From assembly GCF_007954355.1 (NCBI RefSeq), contig NZ_VOLR01000001.1, forward strand, positions 62,001-126,000: 64,000 nucleotides of DNA. Reading direction: 5' to 3'. Below, piece after piece: positions 44,190 through 54,487 of the stretch (positions within the stretch are counted from its first letter, which is position 1; each line of letters opens with the position of its first letter). A program made the position numbers and the translations under genes. The DNA is from Colwellia hornerae (GTDB lineage: Bacteria; Pseudomonadota; Gammaproteobacteria; Enterobacterales; Alteromonadaceae). The notes under the pieces are model-generated. The model searched no databases. It was not told the DNA's origin and saw nothing but the letters and a program-made list of their open reading frames with translations.

Positions 44190-45326
44190 ATGAGAGAATT
44201 TTCAGCCAAAGATTACCATTTTATGCAACGCGCTATAACGCTTGCTAAGCAAGGATATTTTACTACCTCGCCTAATCCGCGCGTTGGTTGTGTTTTGGTA
44301 AAAAATGGTGAGATTGTTGGTGAAGGTTTTCATCAAAAAGCCGGTGAAGGTCATGCTGAAGTTAATGCGTTAGCAATGGCGGGTAAAAATGCACAAGGCG
44401 CAACCGCTTATGTAACACTTGAGCCTTGTAGCCATTACGGGCTAACGCCACCTTGTGCTAAAGGACTTATTCTTGCCGGTATTAAGCATGTGATAGCGGC
44501 GATGGTTGATCCAAACCCTAAAGTTGCGGGTAATGGTTTGAAAATGTTAGCACAAGCGGGAATATCTTCGCAGCACGGTTTGTTAAGGGAGGCGGCTGAA
44601 GCGTTAAATGTTGGTTTTATCAAACAAATGACTACAGGTTTACCTTATGTCCGGTGCAAATTAGCGGCGAGTTTAGACGGAAAAACCGCGATGAAAAATG
44701 GCGAAAGTAAATGGATTACTTCCCCTCAAGCTCGACAAGATGTCCAGCGTTTACGCGCTCAAAGCTGTGCGATCATCAGTGGTGCTGACAGTATATTAAC
44801 CGATGATGCAAAAATGACGGTACGTTGGTCAGAGCTTGGAGTGTTAAAAAATAGCTACCAAAAGGAAAACGTTAGGCAACCGATAAGGGTGATTATAGAT
44901 ACAAAAAATCGCTTAACGCCTAATTTAGCTTTATTTAATGAGCATAGCCCAATAATATTAATTCGTCGTACCATTGAAAACATTCATCAATGGCCTCATT
45001 TTGTTAAGCAAGTGTCTTTACCTATAGTCAACACATCAGCCAATGAACAGCACATTGACTTGCATGCTTTATTACAATATTTAGCTAAGCTAAATTTGAA
45101 TGACGTGCTCATTGAATCAGGTGCTCAATTAGCCGGCGCTTTTATTGAACGAGATTTAGTTGATGAATTGGTTTTATATCAAGCCCCTAAATTGATGGGG
45201 GCAGACAGTAAAAGCTTAGTGAATATGGCAAACATTGAAAGCTTGAGCCAAGCAAAAGAACTAAATATTATTGATCTACGTATGATCGGTGAAGATATCC
45301 GTATTATTGCTAAATTTTTAGCTTAA
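44190..45326 (+). CDS. ribD: Bifunctional riboflavin biosynthesis protein RibD
   Basis: RibD deaminates and then reduces the pyrimidine intermediate of riboflavin synthesis. I placed the start at ATG 44190, two bases after the nrdR stop, giving 378 residues; ATG 44178, overlapping nrdR, is also possible. The zinc deaminase motif is GEGHAEVNAL with the PCSHYGLTPPC pair of Cys; the reductase domain begins near YVRCKLAASLDGKTA and contains LIESGAQLAGAFI. Length matches E. coli RibD (367). Confidence 0.95.
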   Translation: MREFSAKDYHFMQRAITLAKQGYFTTSPNPRVGCVLVKNGEIVGEGFHQKAGEGHAEVNALAMAGKNAQGATAYVTLEPCSHYGLTPPCAKGLILAGIKHVIAAMVDPNPKVAGNGLKMLAQAGISSQHGLLREAAEALNVGFIKQMTTGLPYVRCKLAASLDGKTAMKNGESKWITSPQARQDVQRLRAQSCAIISGADSILTDDAKMTVRWSELGVLKNSYQKENVRQPIRVIIDTKNRLTPNLALFNEHSPIILIRRTIENIHQWPHFVKQVSLPIVNTSANEQHIDLHALLQYLAKLNLNDVLIESGAQLAGAFIERDLVDELVLYQAPKLMGADSKSLVNMANIESLSQAKELNIIDLRMIGEDIRIIAKFLA

Positions 45327-45381
45327 AATTTTCGTATGGTGTTGAGTTTTACTCGACCTAAAAATGACTTAAAGAGTGATT

Positions 45382-46047
45382 ATGTTCACAGGAATAATTG
45401 AAGCAGTTGGTACCATTCAAGCGATAAACATTACTGGGCAGGGCGCAAGACTTGTTATTTCTAGCGGTTTATTAGACATGAGTGATGTTAAATTGGGTGA
45501 TTCAATAGCGACCAATGGCATTTGTTTAACCGTTGTCGCTTTCGACTCATCAACTTATAGTGCCGATGTCTCTAATGAAACCTTACAGCGTACCGGTTTT
45601 GTTGATTATCAAACGGGGCAGTCTGTTAATTTAGAAAAAGCCATGTTACCAACCACACGTTTCGGTGGGCATATGGTATCTGGTCATGTTGATGCTGTAG
45701 TTGCTATTACCTCGATTGAACATAATGGTAATAGTCTTGAATACTGGCTCGAAATGCCCAGTGCTTTAGCGCCATATATTGCCGAAAAAGGTTCTATTAC
45801 TATTGATGGCACAAGTTTAACGGTTAACAGTGTCACCGATGATAAATTTCGTTTAACGATTGTTCCTCACACTAACGCGCAAACCATTATTGCTCAATAT
45901 AAAGCTGGCACTAAAGTAAATTTAGAAGTTGATTTAATTGCCCGTTATATCGAGCGACTATTAACAAAAAAAGATGCTAGTTCAGCCGAACATCATAGTT
46001 CAGGCGTGACTCATGAATTATTAGCACGTAGCGGTTTTATGAAGTAA
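45382..46047 (+). CDS. ribE: Riboflavin synthase alpha chain
   Basis: This enzyme dismutates two lumazine molecules to riboflavin. From ATG 45382 (MFTGIIEAVGTI) it has 221 residues, with two similar barrel domains: domain 1 includes LGDSIATNGICLTVV and FGGHMVSGHVD, domain 2 includes GSITIDGTSLTVNSV. ATG 45376 is two codons upstream, but the family start is MFTGI. Third gene of the nrdR-ribD-ribE-ribBX group. The name ribC is used for it in E. coli. Confidence 0.96.
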   Translation: MFTGIIEAVGTIQAINITGQGARLVISSGLLDMSDVKLGDSIATNGICLTVVAFDSSTYSADVSNETLQRTGFVDYQTGQSVNLEKAMLPTTRFGGHMVSGHVDAVVAITSIEHNGNSLEYWLEMPSALAPYIAEKGSITIDGTSLTVNSVTDDKFRLTIVPHTNAQTIIAQYKAGTKVNLEVDLIARYIERLLTKKDASSAEHHSSGVTHELLARSGFMK

Positions 46048-46129
46048 ACAAACAATATGGCGTTTTTAGACTAAGCGCACTATTGTATTCCTCAAAAATT
46101 ATGAAAAAAATTAAATAAAAGAGATGATC

Positions 46130-47239
46130 ATGAATTTAAATACCCCACAAGAAATTATTGACGATATTGCTCAAGGTAAAATGGTCATTTTGATGGACGA
46201 TGAAGATAGAGAAAATGAAGGTGACTTCATTATGGCGGCTGAAAAAGTAACACCCGAAGCCATTAATTTTATGGCAACTCACGGTCGTGGTTTAATTTGT
46301 ATGCCGATGACTGTTGAAAAATGTCAGCAGTTGAAATTACCGCTGATGGTTGAAAAAAATGATGCTCAATTTAGCACTAATTTTACTGTTTCCATTGAGG
46401 CTGCCCAGGGGGTAACCACAGGTATTTCTGCTGGCGATCGTGCCACCACGGTTTTAGCCGCTGTTGCCAAAGATGCCAATCATTTAAGCATTGTTCAGCC
46501 AGGTCATATTTTTCCGTTAATTGCCAAAGATGGTGGCGTATTAAATCGCGCAGGCCATACGGAAGCGGGTACCGATTTAGCGCGTTTAGCCGGTTTAGAG
46601 CCTGCTGCTGTTATTGTTGAAATACTCAATGAAGACGGTACTATGGCGCGTCGACCAGACTTAGAAATTATTGCTGAAAAGCATGATTTAAAAATGGGTA
46701 CCATTGCCGATTTAATTGAATACCGAAATGCTAACGAAACAACCATTGAGCGCGTTTCTCAATGTAAACTCCCCACAGCCTTCGGTGAATTTGATTTAAC
46801 GGTATTTAAAGACACTATTGATGGTCAAGCGCACTTTGCCTTAACTAAAGGTGAAATTAAAGCTGATGAACCGACACTCGTCCGTGTTCATTTAGAAAAT
46901 ACCTTTAGAGATCTATTATTCAGCCAACGTGAGAGTGTTGCTCAATGGCCAATGGCTAATGCTTTAGAAAAAATTGCTAAAGAGGGTGGTGTCTTAGTGC
47001 TGTTGGGTAAGCATGAATCTACTGCTGAGTTAATTGCGCAAGTTGAAAAGTATGCAAAAATTGATGCGGGTGAAGTCGTTAATGAAATAAAACGTCATGT
47101 TGGCTCTCGTAACGTTGGCGTAGGCTCACAGATCCTTTCTAACTTAGGTGTCAGTAAAATGCGTTTGTTAAGTTCACAAACTAAGTATCATTCGTTATCT
47201 GGATTCGGCCTTGAAGTTGTTGAATATATAGCTGAATAA
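46130..47239 (+). CDS. ribBX: DHBP synthase fused to a degenerate GTP-cyclohydrolase-II-like domain (RibBX)
   Basis: The N-terminal half (about 1-200) is 3,4-dihydroxy-2-butanone-4-phosphate synthase, with [23 protein letters not shown] and [14 protein letters not shown]. The C-terminal half (about 205-369) resembles GTP cyclohydrolase II but lacks the three zinc-binding Cys and the GDV/CDC signature, so it is probably inactive. Such hybrids (RibBX) are known in Shewanella and relatives. Start ATG 46130 has AAAGAG at good distance; ATG 46124 is too close. It ends the riboflavin group; ribH is not adjacent. Confidence 0.93.
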   Translation: MNLNTPQEIIDDIAQGKMVILMDDEDRENEGDFIMAAEKVTPEAINFMATHGRGLICMPMTVEKCQQLKLPLMVEKNDAQFSTNFTVSIEAAQGVTTGISAGDRATTVLAAVAKDANHLSIVQPGHIFPLIAKDGGVLNRAGHTEAGTDLARLAGLEPAAVIVEILNEDGTMARRPDLEIIAEKHDLKMGTIADLIEYRNANETTIERVSQCKLPTAFGEFDLTVFKDTIDGQAHFALTKGEIKADEPTLVRVHLENTFRDLLFSQRESVAQWPMANALEKIAKEGGVLVLLGKHESTAELIAQVEKYAKIDAGEVVNEIKRHVGSRNVGVGSQILSNLGVSKMRLLSSQTKYHSLSGFGLEVVEYIAE

Positions 47240-47308
47240 TTACTGACAACAGCATATTGCTCATTTATAAACTACTTTTATAGATGAGCAACGATACTGA
47301 TGGTGCGA

Positions 47309-49300
47309 TTAAAACTGATAATGATAACTCACCGATATTTCTCTGCCTTTTCCGGGCACTTCGCCGTTAAACACCCTAGGGTCGAAGACAACATAGTTTT
47401 TGTTCAATAAGTTTTGCGCGATTAACGAAAGCCTTTGTTTTTCATCAAAGTCGTAACTGACCTTTGCTGAAACGAGCAAGTATTGTTTTTGAATAAAACC
47501 CACATCATCAAATTTTGGGCGTTTAACGTCATCACGCCAAATCGCATTAGCATTAAATTTCCATTGCCCTGAGTTATAGGTAAGATTAGTGCTGGCAAAG
47601 TGTTTAAAACTTTTATTAATAGGCTCATCAATGAGATGAGTGTAATTGAACGACCATGTTAATTGTTGAGTTAGTGCAAAACTTGCACTGCTTTCCAAAC
47701 CACTAATCTTGATATCAACCGAATTATCAAAAGTAAATTGTGCCTCACCGCTGTAGGGAACTTTATTAATAAAGTCCCGTAAATCATTATGAAAAAAGAC
47801 CACTTCACTGGAAAAATCACTGTGCTGATATATCCAAACTAATTCTGTGGTTTTGACAAATTCAGCGCTTAAATTAGAGTTACCCGTAGTAACACTGTCA
47901 TTTGAATAAAGCTCGTTATTAACTGGCGTACGAAATGCCTCACCATATTGTAATTTTACACTATGGTTGGCATTTACTTGCCAAACTGCTGCGGCACGCG
48001 GTGACAGTTTGTGATCAATGCCTTTTACATTGTCATACCTTACTCCTAAAAATAAATTAACATCACTGGCTATTTGCCACTTAAGTTGACTGTAAACCCC
48101 TTGCATTTCATGGGATTGATTTAATGCTTTAGTCTCAGGCATATCGGCAATAGCGACAATTCTCCCTAGGTAATTCTCATCATTAACAATAATAAGCTCT
48201 TGGTTATAATCATAATGTGTAACCGCATTTCCCGATTGAAATTGCTTGGCTTGTCTATATTCAAAACCAGAGTTTAGGTTAATATTCTGATTGATTTTCC
48301 AACTGTGATCTAGGCTTAAATCACTTGACTGTGTGCGCCAGAAAGGACCGACCAAAAAATCATCTTCAATAAAACCAGAATCTTTTGCTAAAGCCATTCC
48401 TGCTGACTTTATGTTAAATAAGCTATAAGCAGTTTTAATATCTACTTGATGCGTTTCATTGTGCCAAATTTTACTTTTTCCTGATATTGAAAAGCTTTTA
48501 CTGGTGTGAATGTTATCAACAGAGTAACTGCCAATATTGATAAATTCGTTGAGTTCATTTTCGCTGTATCGAATGTTTATTTGACTGTTTTTATAGCGTG
48601 CACCGAGTTCTAAATAAGTGTTTTTATAAGGATCTCTTACTTTGCGATTAAGAGGAGAAAGATATTGATGACCCGTAGATTTTTCCACTGAAATATTACT
48701 ATGCAACTTTAAATCGGTAGAAACTTCTTGTTGCCAACTTGTCGAAAACTGCTGATAACCCTTTTCTCCTATACTGACCGTAAGCTGTTTATCTGTTGTT
48801 CGGGTGATAATATTTAATACGCCTAAGAAGGCATTACTGCCATAAAGTGCTGAACCAGGACCACGTATCACTTCAATACGATCAATGATATCAATAGGAA
48901 TGTGCGGGGTATAAACCGAGGCTTTACCAAAAGATATTTCATTCATCCGCTCACCATTGATCATGACTAGCAGGTAACCATTATCTAAATAAACGCCACG
49001 AGCATGTTCTTTAGGTACAGCACCCACCCAGTCACCACGAGTCATTTGAAAACCTGGGACGAAGTTCATCACATCATAGGCATTCTTCACCCCTAATGAT
49101 TCAATGTCGGCACGTTCAAAGACCGTGATGGTCGAAGGTACTGTTAAGGCCGTTTCTTCAGTTTTTGTGGCTAAGCTAATCCGTACTTGCATTAGCTCTT
49201 TTATGCTGAGATCAAAGATGTCTTTTTCAGCGACAGCAGCAAAACTACTATTAAGAGTAACAATGAAAAGACAGCTAATAACCCAAACGAGAATTCTCAT
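47309..49300 (-). CDS. TonB-dependent outer-membrane receptor
   Basis: The 663-residue protein has a signal peptide (cleavage near SSFAAVAEK), a plug domain (about 50-160; VPSTITVFERADIESLG, IDIIDRIEVIRGPGSALYGS, AFLGVLNIITR) and a beta-barrel ending in VSYHYQF. The substrate is not evident. There is no histidine-rich or haem motif (FRAP/NPNL), and the plug is of the general ligand-gated channel/vitamin B12-iron type. It is downstream in the same direction as an unknown barrel protein and a giant lipoprotein, so they may work together in uptake of an organic ligand. Confidence 0.93.
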   Translation of the reverse strand: MRILVWVISCLFIVTLNSSFAAVAEKDIFDLSIKELMQVRISLATKTEETALTVPSTITVFERADIESLGVKNAYDVMNFVPGFQMTRGDWVGAVPKEHARGVYLDNGYLLVMINGERMNEISFGKASVYTPHIPIDIIDRIEVIRGPGSALYGSNAFLGVLNIITRTTDKQLTVSIGEKGYQQFSTSWQQEVSTDLKLHSNISVEKSTGHQYLSPLNRKVRDPYKNTYLELGARYKNSQINIRYSENELNEFINIGSYSVDNIHTSKSFSISGKSKIWHNETHQVDIKTAYSLFNIKSAGMALAKDSGFIEDDFLVGPFWRTQSSDLSLDHSWKINQNINLNSGFEYRQAKQFQSGNAVTHYDYNQELIIVNDENYLGRIVAIADMPETKALNQSHEMQGVYSQLKWQIASDVNLFLGVRYDNVKGIDHKLSPRAAAVWQVNANHSVKLQYGEAFRTPVNNELYSNDSVTTGNSNLSAEFVKTTELVWIYQHSDFSSEVVFFHNDLRDFINKVPYSGEAQFTFDNSVDIKISGLESSASFALTQQLTWSFNYTHLIDEPINKSFKHFASTNLTYNSGQWKFNANAIWRDDVKRPKFDDVGFIQKQYLLVSAKVSYDFDEKQRLSLIAQNLLNKNYVVFDPRVFNGEVPGKGREISVSYHYQF

Positions 49301-49393
49301 ATAAATTAATAAATTAATAGCTTTGTCATTAAATTAGTTGGTTCTGCCGTGCAATGCAAGCTAAAAACAGTATCACAGCAACCTAGGCTAGCT

Positions 49394-50473
49394 TTAGAAG
49401 CGATAGTAGATATTAAAAGCCAAGTTTAGCAGCATCGCCCGTTCGATTTTTAAACTATCAATAGCAAAAACAACTGAAAACCAGTCACTTTTATATTGAA
49501 TTTCAGGCGCGGTATTTTCAATATCAAACGAAAGGCGTGTTGACGAATTTTGGTGTGTGATATCCACCCCTAAATAATAAAAATTTTGCTCACCTTGTCT
49601 TTTGTAGCGAGCTAAATAACTTATTTGTTCGCTGTGATGATAAAGACTGATAAAGCTTAATTGTTCAGGTAATTCAAACTGATGTTTGTCAGCGGTTTCC
49701 TTACCACGATAAACAGGTAAATAGGCGACACCGCCAACACTGTTAATAAAAGTCCCATCGGTATCTATATTTCCTGCACTAAAACCAGAATTGTCAACGG
49801 TGAAATTGCTATAGATATCTTTTAAATCAGCATTAATAGTAAGGTATTGTGTCGGTTGCCAAGTTAAGTGAACATCAATCGTTATACCTGATCCATTGCT
49901 ATCCCAATCATGACTATTGCGACGATGTAAGAAGTTATTGGCCGTATAAAACTCATCTAATTGTGCAGTGGCAGATATATTACCATTAAGATCACTGGCA
50001 AGGGTGCCAGTTAAATTTGACTCCCTCGTGACATTTAAGTCCCAGTAACCGACACGTATTTCACTACTAAAATTTTCAAATTCAAATTTATAGCCGACAC
50101 GTAAACCATTACTTCGCTGATGGAATAGCTTTAATGCGATATGGTATTTTTCTTGTGTATCAAGTGCTAAATCACTTCGGTCTAAATAGAATACTTTTGC
50201 TGTGTCAGGGTTTGAATAAACAAAGTAATCGTAACGATGGGATACGCTCAATGACAAGTTTTGCCAATAGCTGCTAACACCGACTTCATTTTGCGTGAAA
50301 CCGTCGTTGGCTTTTTTATTTGGTGATTGTCGCCAGTTGTCTGCCATAAGTTGCTTAACGGGTAAAATATCACTAAATGATTGGCTTATAGCAAAGAACT
50401 CTATTTTTTTAGCCGCATATGATAGCGGGGATAAAAGTACCAAGCATAATAAAAATAAGTAATGAAGGTTCAT
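49394..50473 (-). CDS. Uncharacterised outer-membrane beta-barrel protein
   Basis: The 359-residue protein has a signal peptide (cleavage near LSYAAKKIE), frequent alternating strands (LSLSVSHRYDYFVY, YHIALKLFHQRSNGL, YKFEFENFSSEIRVGYWDL, ISYLARYKRQGEQNFYYLGV) and ends in NLAFNIYYRF, the terminal-Phe signature of barrels. About 14-18 strands would fit. I do not recognise the family. It lies 93 bp from the TonB receptor start and 154 bp after the giant lipoprotein gene, separated from the latter by a terminator. Confidence 0.75.
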   Translation of the reverse strand: MNLHYLFLLCLVLLSPLSYAAKKIEFFAISQSFSDILPVKQLMADNWRQSPNKKANDGFTQNEVGVSSYWQNLSLSVSHRYDYFVYSNPDTAKVFYLDRSDLALDTQEKYHIALKLFHQRSNGLRVGYKFEFENFSSEIRVGYWDLNVTRESNLTGTLASDLNGNISATAQLDEFYTANNFLHRRNSHDWDSNGSGITIDVHLTWQPTQYLTINADLKDIYSNFTVDNSGFSAGNIDTDGTFINSVGGVAYLPVYRGKETADKHQFELPEQLSFISLYHHSEQISYLARYKRQGEQNFYYLGVDITHQNSSTRLSFDIENTAPEIQYKSDWFSVVFAIDSLKIERAMLLNLAFNIYYRF

Positions 50474-50560
50474 TAATTTCCTTAAATTTGAGCGGCTCTG
50501 CCATTGTATTGATACTATACCAATGACATTACCGTTTAGTGGACGTATTTATTTAGCCAT

Positions 50561-50591
50561 AAAAAAATACCAGTCACCTTCATGACTGGTA
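50561..50591 (-). terminator. Intrinsic terminator of the giant lipoprotein gene
   Basis: TACCAGTCA (50568-50576) pairs with TGACTGGTA (50583-50591) around a 6-nt loop; on the minus strand it is followed by seven T residues. Thus the barrel protein and TonB receptor probably have a separate promoter or depend on readthrough. Confidence 0.85.
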
Positions 50592-50627
50592 ATTTACTTT
50601 TACTGCTCAGTTAACAAATCAATATTG

Positions 50628-53600
50628 TTATAAGCTTTCGGTTGTTTCATCACTAAACACAAACCAAATCACGCCATCACGGTCTTCAACATCGGCAACT
50701 TTAGTTGCTGAAGAGCCAACGACAATATGACCAATTACGTCAGTTGTTGAATCATCCGACTCATTGATTATCAGTAATACGCCTTCACTATTGTTGACAC
50801 TAAAACTACCGGCTTGGTCGGTTTTCATATGAGCGATAAACTTACGCATATTTTCATCGTCAGGTAGTTTGTAACTCATTTCAAGATCAAACTTACCTTC
50901 ATTCATAGCCGTACGATTACCTGATAACATTAAGTTTACTTGGTAATCACCTAAAATAGCTTCTAATGATAGGGCCGCACTGACATCTAAGAAAACATCT
51001 TCGTTTTCTAACGATTCTTGCGAGTCAGGGTGAATGAGATAAGCATCAAACATCGTGGTGCTATCGGCAGTAAGTGTTGCTAAATCTTCACTGCTGATTT
51101 CACTTTCAATTTCACCAATATTATCTGCATAGCCATAGAAAGTATTACCCATGCGGTTACTTACATTAGCTGTGAACGCCATTAATCCATTTTCAGTGGT
51201 AAATGGATTAAAAGGAACGACATATATAAAGGGAGAATTTGACCACTGAACTTCATCATAAGTGATAAAACGACCCGCTTCCCAGCCATCATTCTCAAAA
51301 GTTAAAACAGTGCCTGCTTCATCAGTTAACTCACCATTATCATTGGCATAACTACTGCCTAATCGATAAACAATAAAGGCATCTTCTTGGCCATCATCAT
51401 TCTCATCGATAGGAGTGATTTTTAATTGTTGATAGAAAGTAAAGTCTTCATTATTCGCTCTTGTTCTTCGCACCATTACTTCTTCGGTAGCAAAACCACT
51501 GTCAGATGTACTAATAACTCGACTATCTGTCCAAGAGTAGCCATCAGGGTAAATGTTTTCTACAGAACTACTGAAGTTAGCCGCACGGGTACCAGTGAAG
51601 GTTGTTGTGCTAACTAAATTACCAAAAAGTGTCGTCACAGTATTGGCATCAGCGCTAACTTGAATAGATAAAGTGTCTTCAAGAATAGCTTTGGAGGTGA
51701 TGTTTGCAGCAAGCTTAGTCACTGAATTAGCTAAAATAGCAGCGTAATCATCATCATTAAAGAAAACCGAAGCGCGCGCACCCGTAGTTAAATTAGTTTC
51801 AACCTCACCACGTCTGAAGTTGTCTATTTCGAATACATAAACGTCGGCGGCATTCGCTATTGATGCCGGGTACATCCGATGAGCAGTCATTAATTGCTCA
51901 AAAGTATCCCACGTTTGAGAACCCCATTCAGGCGTTACTAAATCATGAACATCACCTTCATTGTTAACTAAGGCATTATCATCATTAATTGCTGAGCCAG
52001 AGAAGCCTTGCCAAGTATAACTATCAGCGATACCATCATCATTGTCATCATTTGGGGTCACTGTCTCAAAGTAAGCCCAGTCATCTAAGTTTGTTGCCGT
52101 ATCAAAACCTGTCATAGAACCATACAGTTTAGGGATACGAGTGGTCGTGGTCGTATTTGCAGCTACGCTTGTACTTTCATCAAGTTCGAAGGTTTCTGCT
52201 ATCATAGACCAAGCACCTTGCGCACCGTTAGCAGTAAAAACCACATTGTAGCTATAAGGATTTTCTACTAATTCTGATGGCATTGCCGTCAACGTGTTAT
52301 TATTTTCAGCAACAGTAACCATAAGGATATCAGCAACGGGAGCACCAATATGTTGAAACTCGGGTGCTTGATAATTTTCAAGATCATTAATATTAACGGT
52401 TAACGTGGCTTTAATCAGGTTACCTGTTTGTGAGCTAAATCCACCACTGAGCGTTAACATCTCAGGAAGAATATTAATTTCAACACTTTTCCTGTATCGG
52501 TCAACTTCACGTACCGGGATCTCATTTTCATCCCTTATAACTCTGCCATCTTCATCTCTGGCAAACTCTTCAACAGCATCTAAAACATGCGATTTAACTG
52601 GCATTAACTTAGTTTTAATCATACCGGTAAAAGCGACGGGGTCTAGCACAGTATCACTTGCTTTTTGTTCTAAGATAACTTCAAGTGATAACTCACCAGA
52701 GGTGATCTCTCCCGCGTAGGTATCATCTTCAAGTGAGGTTCGACTGACCACACTATCAAGATTAACCTTCGCAAAGCTACCTTGGGTTACCGATAGCATG
52801 GCACCCGCTGATTCAATTGAACCATCAAGGTTCAAAACAATGCTTAAGCCATCTTCAGCAAAGACGGCTGAAGCATTTAAGGTGATTTTTTCATTACCTG
52901 ATGTGGCACTAATTTTAAATAATATACCGCCATTAGCCGTTTCTTCATCAAGTGTTATAGAGCCTACCGCGCCATCAATACTCAAAAAGGGGTCTATCGG
53001 GAAGGTTCCTTCCGTAATGGTACCAGCCTCATATCTTATGCCCATTTCTGATAAAGCGTCGGTAACGTCGGCCAGTAATAAAAAGCTAGCTGCTTCAGCC
53101 TCAACCATTAAACCGGCGCTATCAATAAGCTCGATGTATTTGTCGCCTTCCGTGGTTACACCTGTATTGGCATCTTTACCCACTTCAAATAAATGACTAA
53201 AGAGACGCACATCAGCAACCATAGCTTTTGCTTTAGCAATTGCATCACCGGTTGTCAGTACCTCAACTTCTGTCTCACTTCGACCATCTTCGCCTTCATT
53301 GGTTTCTTCATATTCTGATTGGTTTTCTAAGGTGATTTCTTGTTGATCAAGCTCACCCAGTATTTCACTGTTATCTTGGGCTGCTAATACCGGATCTGCT
53401 GTTATCGCTTCAGCGGCAGCGGCTGCAACATCGCCAGCACCGTCAAGAACTTCAACTAAAGACAGTTCAAAACCTTCATCATCATCTTGGTTTACCAACA
53501 ATGCGCCATTGTGTTCTACTATATCTTCAACAGCTTCAGCTAATCTATCTGATAAAACGCCACTGGCATTTTCCTGACCAGCAAACAAAGCCGACATGAT

Positions 53601-54290
53601 GCCAGCATTGATCAAGCCGTAGCGTAATTCATTAACGTTGTCTTCACCCACTACACTGGCGGCATCTTCGACAGCTGTTGGCTCAAGTGCAGTCAAACTA
53701 CCCATAATATTAAAAGCATTGGCAATGACAGAAGAGTGCGCTTGTATTGATGTGCCACTAACACCGCTGTCATCCGCTTCTATAAGTGCGGCGGCTAAAT
53801 GCGTTAATGCAGAAATATTTACATTTGCGGTACCCGCATTATCACTTCCTACTGTTGAAATCGCTGATAATACTAAGGATGGATCTACAGTGGCTAGTGC
53901 GATTGGATCGCCATGTGCTACTTCTCCACAACCTGCAGGAGCATCACATATCATCGTAGTATCTTCACCAACAGACAACTCTACCTTGATAGCGCCATCG
54001 TAATCTAAAATGGTAATCGTATAGCTGCCATCATCTTCTGTAATAATTGAAGCGGCTGCTAATTCGGCATCTTCAAGTTTTACCGCCTGTCCATCAACGT
54101 ATTTATAAACAGTAACCACAGCGTTGGCTATTGTGCCTTTTATCGCTTTACCTTTGATAACTGTTTGTACGAGGACTGGAGCCGGCGGTGGGTCTATTGT
54201 AGGGGGTTTAGCGCTAGAGCTACTGGAGCCACCACAAGCGGTGAGGGCTGAAATTAGCGCAACAGAGATAATACTTTGAGTGAATTTCAT
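50628..54290 (-). CDS. Large outer-membrane lipoprotein of unknown function (1220 residues)
   Basis: The start ATG 54290 has AAGGA upstream; an ATG at 54326 would precede the lipobox by 12 extra residues. The lipobox is ISALTAC with Cys19 and the mature end is CGGSSSSS, so +2 Gly predicts sorting to the outer membrane. Next comes a Pro-rich linker and a carboxypeptidase-regulatory-like domain (IKGTIANAVVTVYKYVDGQ, then DGSYTITILDYDG). The middle is acidic and Ala/Ser/Thr-rich; the rest has many short beta segments with DDNDDGIADSYTW and DENDDGQEDAF loops that could bind calcium. No known enzyme motif was found. Strongly acidic composition is typical of exported proteins in marine bacteria. 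Confidence 0.85.
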   Translation of the reverse strand: MKFTQSIISVALISALTACGGSSSSSAKPPTIDPPPAPVLVQTVIKGKAIKGTIANAVVTVYKYVDGQAVKLEDAELAAASIITEDDGSYTITILDYDGAIKVELSVGEDTTMICDAPAGCGEVAHGDPIALATVDPSLVLSAISTVGSDNAGTANVNISALTHLAAALIEADDSGVSGTSIQAHSSVIANAFNIMGSLTALEPTAVEDAASVVGEDNVNELRYGLINAGIMSALFAGQENASGVLSDRLAEAVEDIVEHNGALLVNQDDDEGFELSLVEVLDGAGDVAAAAAEAITADPVLAAQDNSEILGELDQQEITLENQSEYEETNEGEDGRSETEVEVLTTGDAIAKAKAMVADVRLFSHLFEVGKDANTGVTTEGDKYIELIDSAGLMVEAEAASFLLLADVTDALSEMGIRYEAGTITEGTFPIDPFLSIDGAVGSITLDEETANGGILFKISATSGNEKITLNASAVFAEDGLSIVLNLDGSIESAGAMLSVTQGSFAKVNLDSVVSRTSLEDDTYAGEITSGELSLEVILEQKASDTVLDPVAFTGMIKTKLMPVKSHVLDAVEEFARDEDGRVIRDENEIPVREVDRYRKSVEINILPEMLTLSGGFSSQTGNLIKATLTVNINDLENYQAPEFQHIGAPVADILMVTVAENNNTLTAMPSELVENPYSYNVVFTANGAQGAWSMIAETFELDESTSVAANTTTTTRIPKLYGSMTGFDTATNLDDWAYFETVTPNDDNDDGIADSYTWQGFSGSAINDDNALVNNEGDVHDLVTPEWGSQTWDTFEQLMTAHRMYPASIANAADVYVFEIDNFRRGEVETNLTTGARASVFFNDDDYAAILANSVTKLAANITSKAILEDTLSIQVSADANTVTTLFGNLVSTTTFTGTRAANFSSSVENIYPDGYSWTDSRVISTSDSGFATEEVMVRRTRANNEDFTFYQQLKITPIDENDDGQEDAFIVYRLGSSYANDNGELTDEAGTVLTFENDGWEAGRFITYDEVQWSNSPFIYVVPFNPFTTENGLMAFTANVSNRMGNTFYGYADNIGEIESEISSEDLATLTADSTTMFDAYLIHPDSQESLENEDVFLDVSAALSLEAILGDYQVNLMLSGNRTAMNEGKFDLEMSYKLPDDENMRKFIAHMKTDQAGSFSVNNSEGVLLIINESDDSTTDVIGHIVVGSSATKVADVEDRDGVIWFVFSDETTESL

Positions 54291-54432
54291 TAAATAATCC
54301 TTATTCATATATGAGAAAAATATCACGTATATTATTTAAGCAGATAAATACAGATTTTTAAAGGTGAAACGAGAATTAGTCGTCAATAGTCTAAGAAGAG
54401 TTAAAAATGGAAGGAAGAGTAATTAAAAAGAT

Positions 54433-54465
54433 AAGCTACTAATAATAATGAATTATTAGTAGCTT
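54433..54465 (-). terminator. Intrinsic terminator after dxs
   Basis: A perfect 14-bp stem, AAGCTACTAATAAT (54433-54446) with ATTATTAGTAGCTT (54452-54465), loop AATGA, 23 bp past the dxs stop. On the minus strand the sequence beyond is T-rich (ATCTTTTTAATT). Confidence 0.75.
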
Positions 54466-54487
54466 TGTGCCGAGTATTATAAAACAG

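Noticed and set aside
44103-44190. Longer RibD start overlapping nrdR by about 85 bases
   Set aside because: The extra residues are read from nrdR coding DNA in another frame and do not resemble RibD; the family start is near MREFSAKDY.
45327-46129. FMN riboswitch in the riboflavin operon
   Set aside because: The gaps before ribE (55 bp) and ribBX (82 bp) are too short for the aptamer and its conserved elements were not seen.
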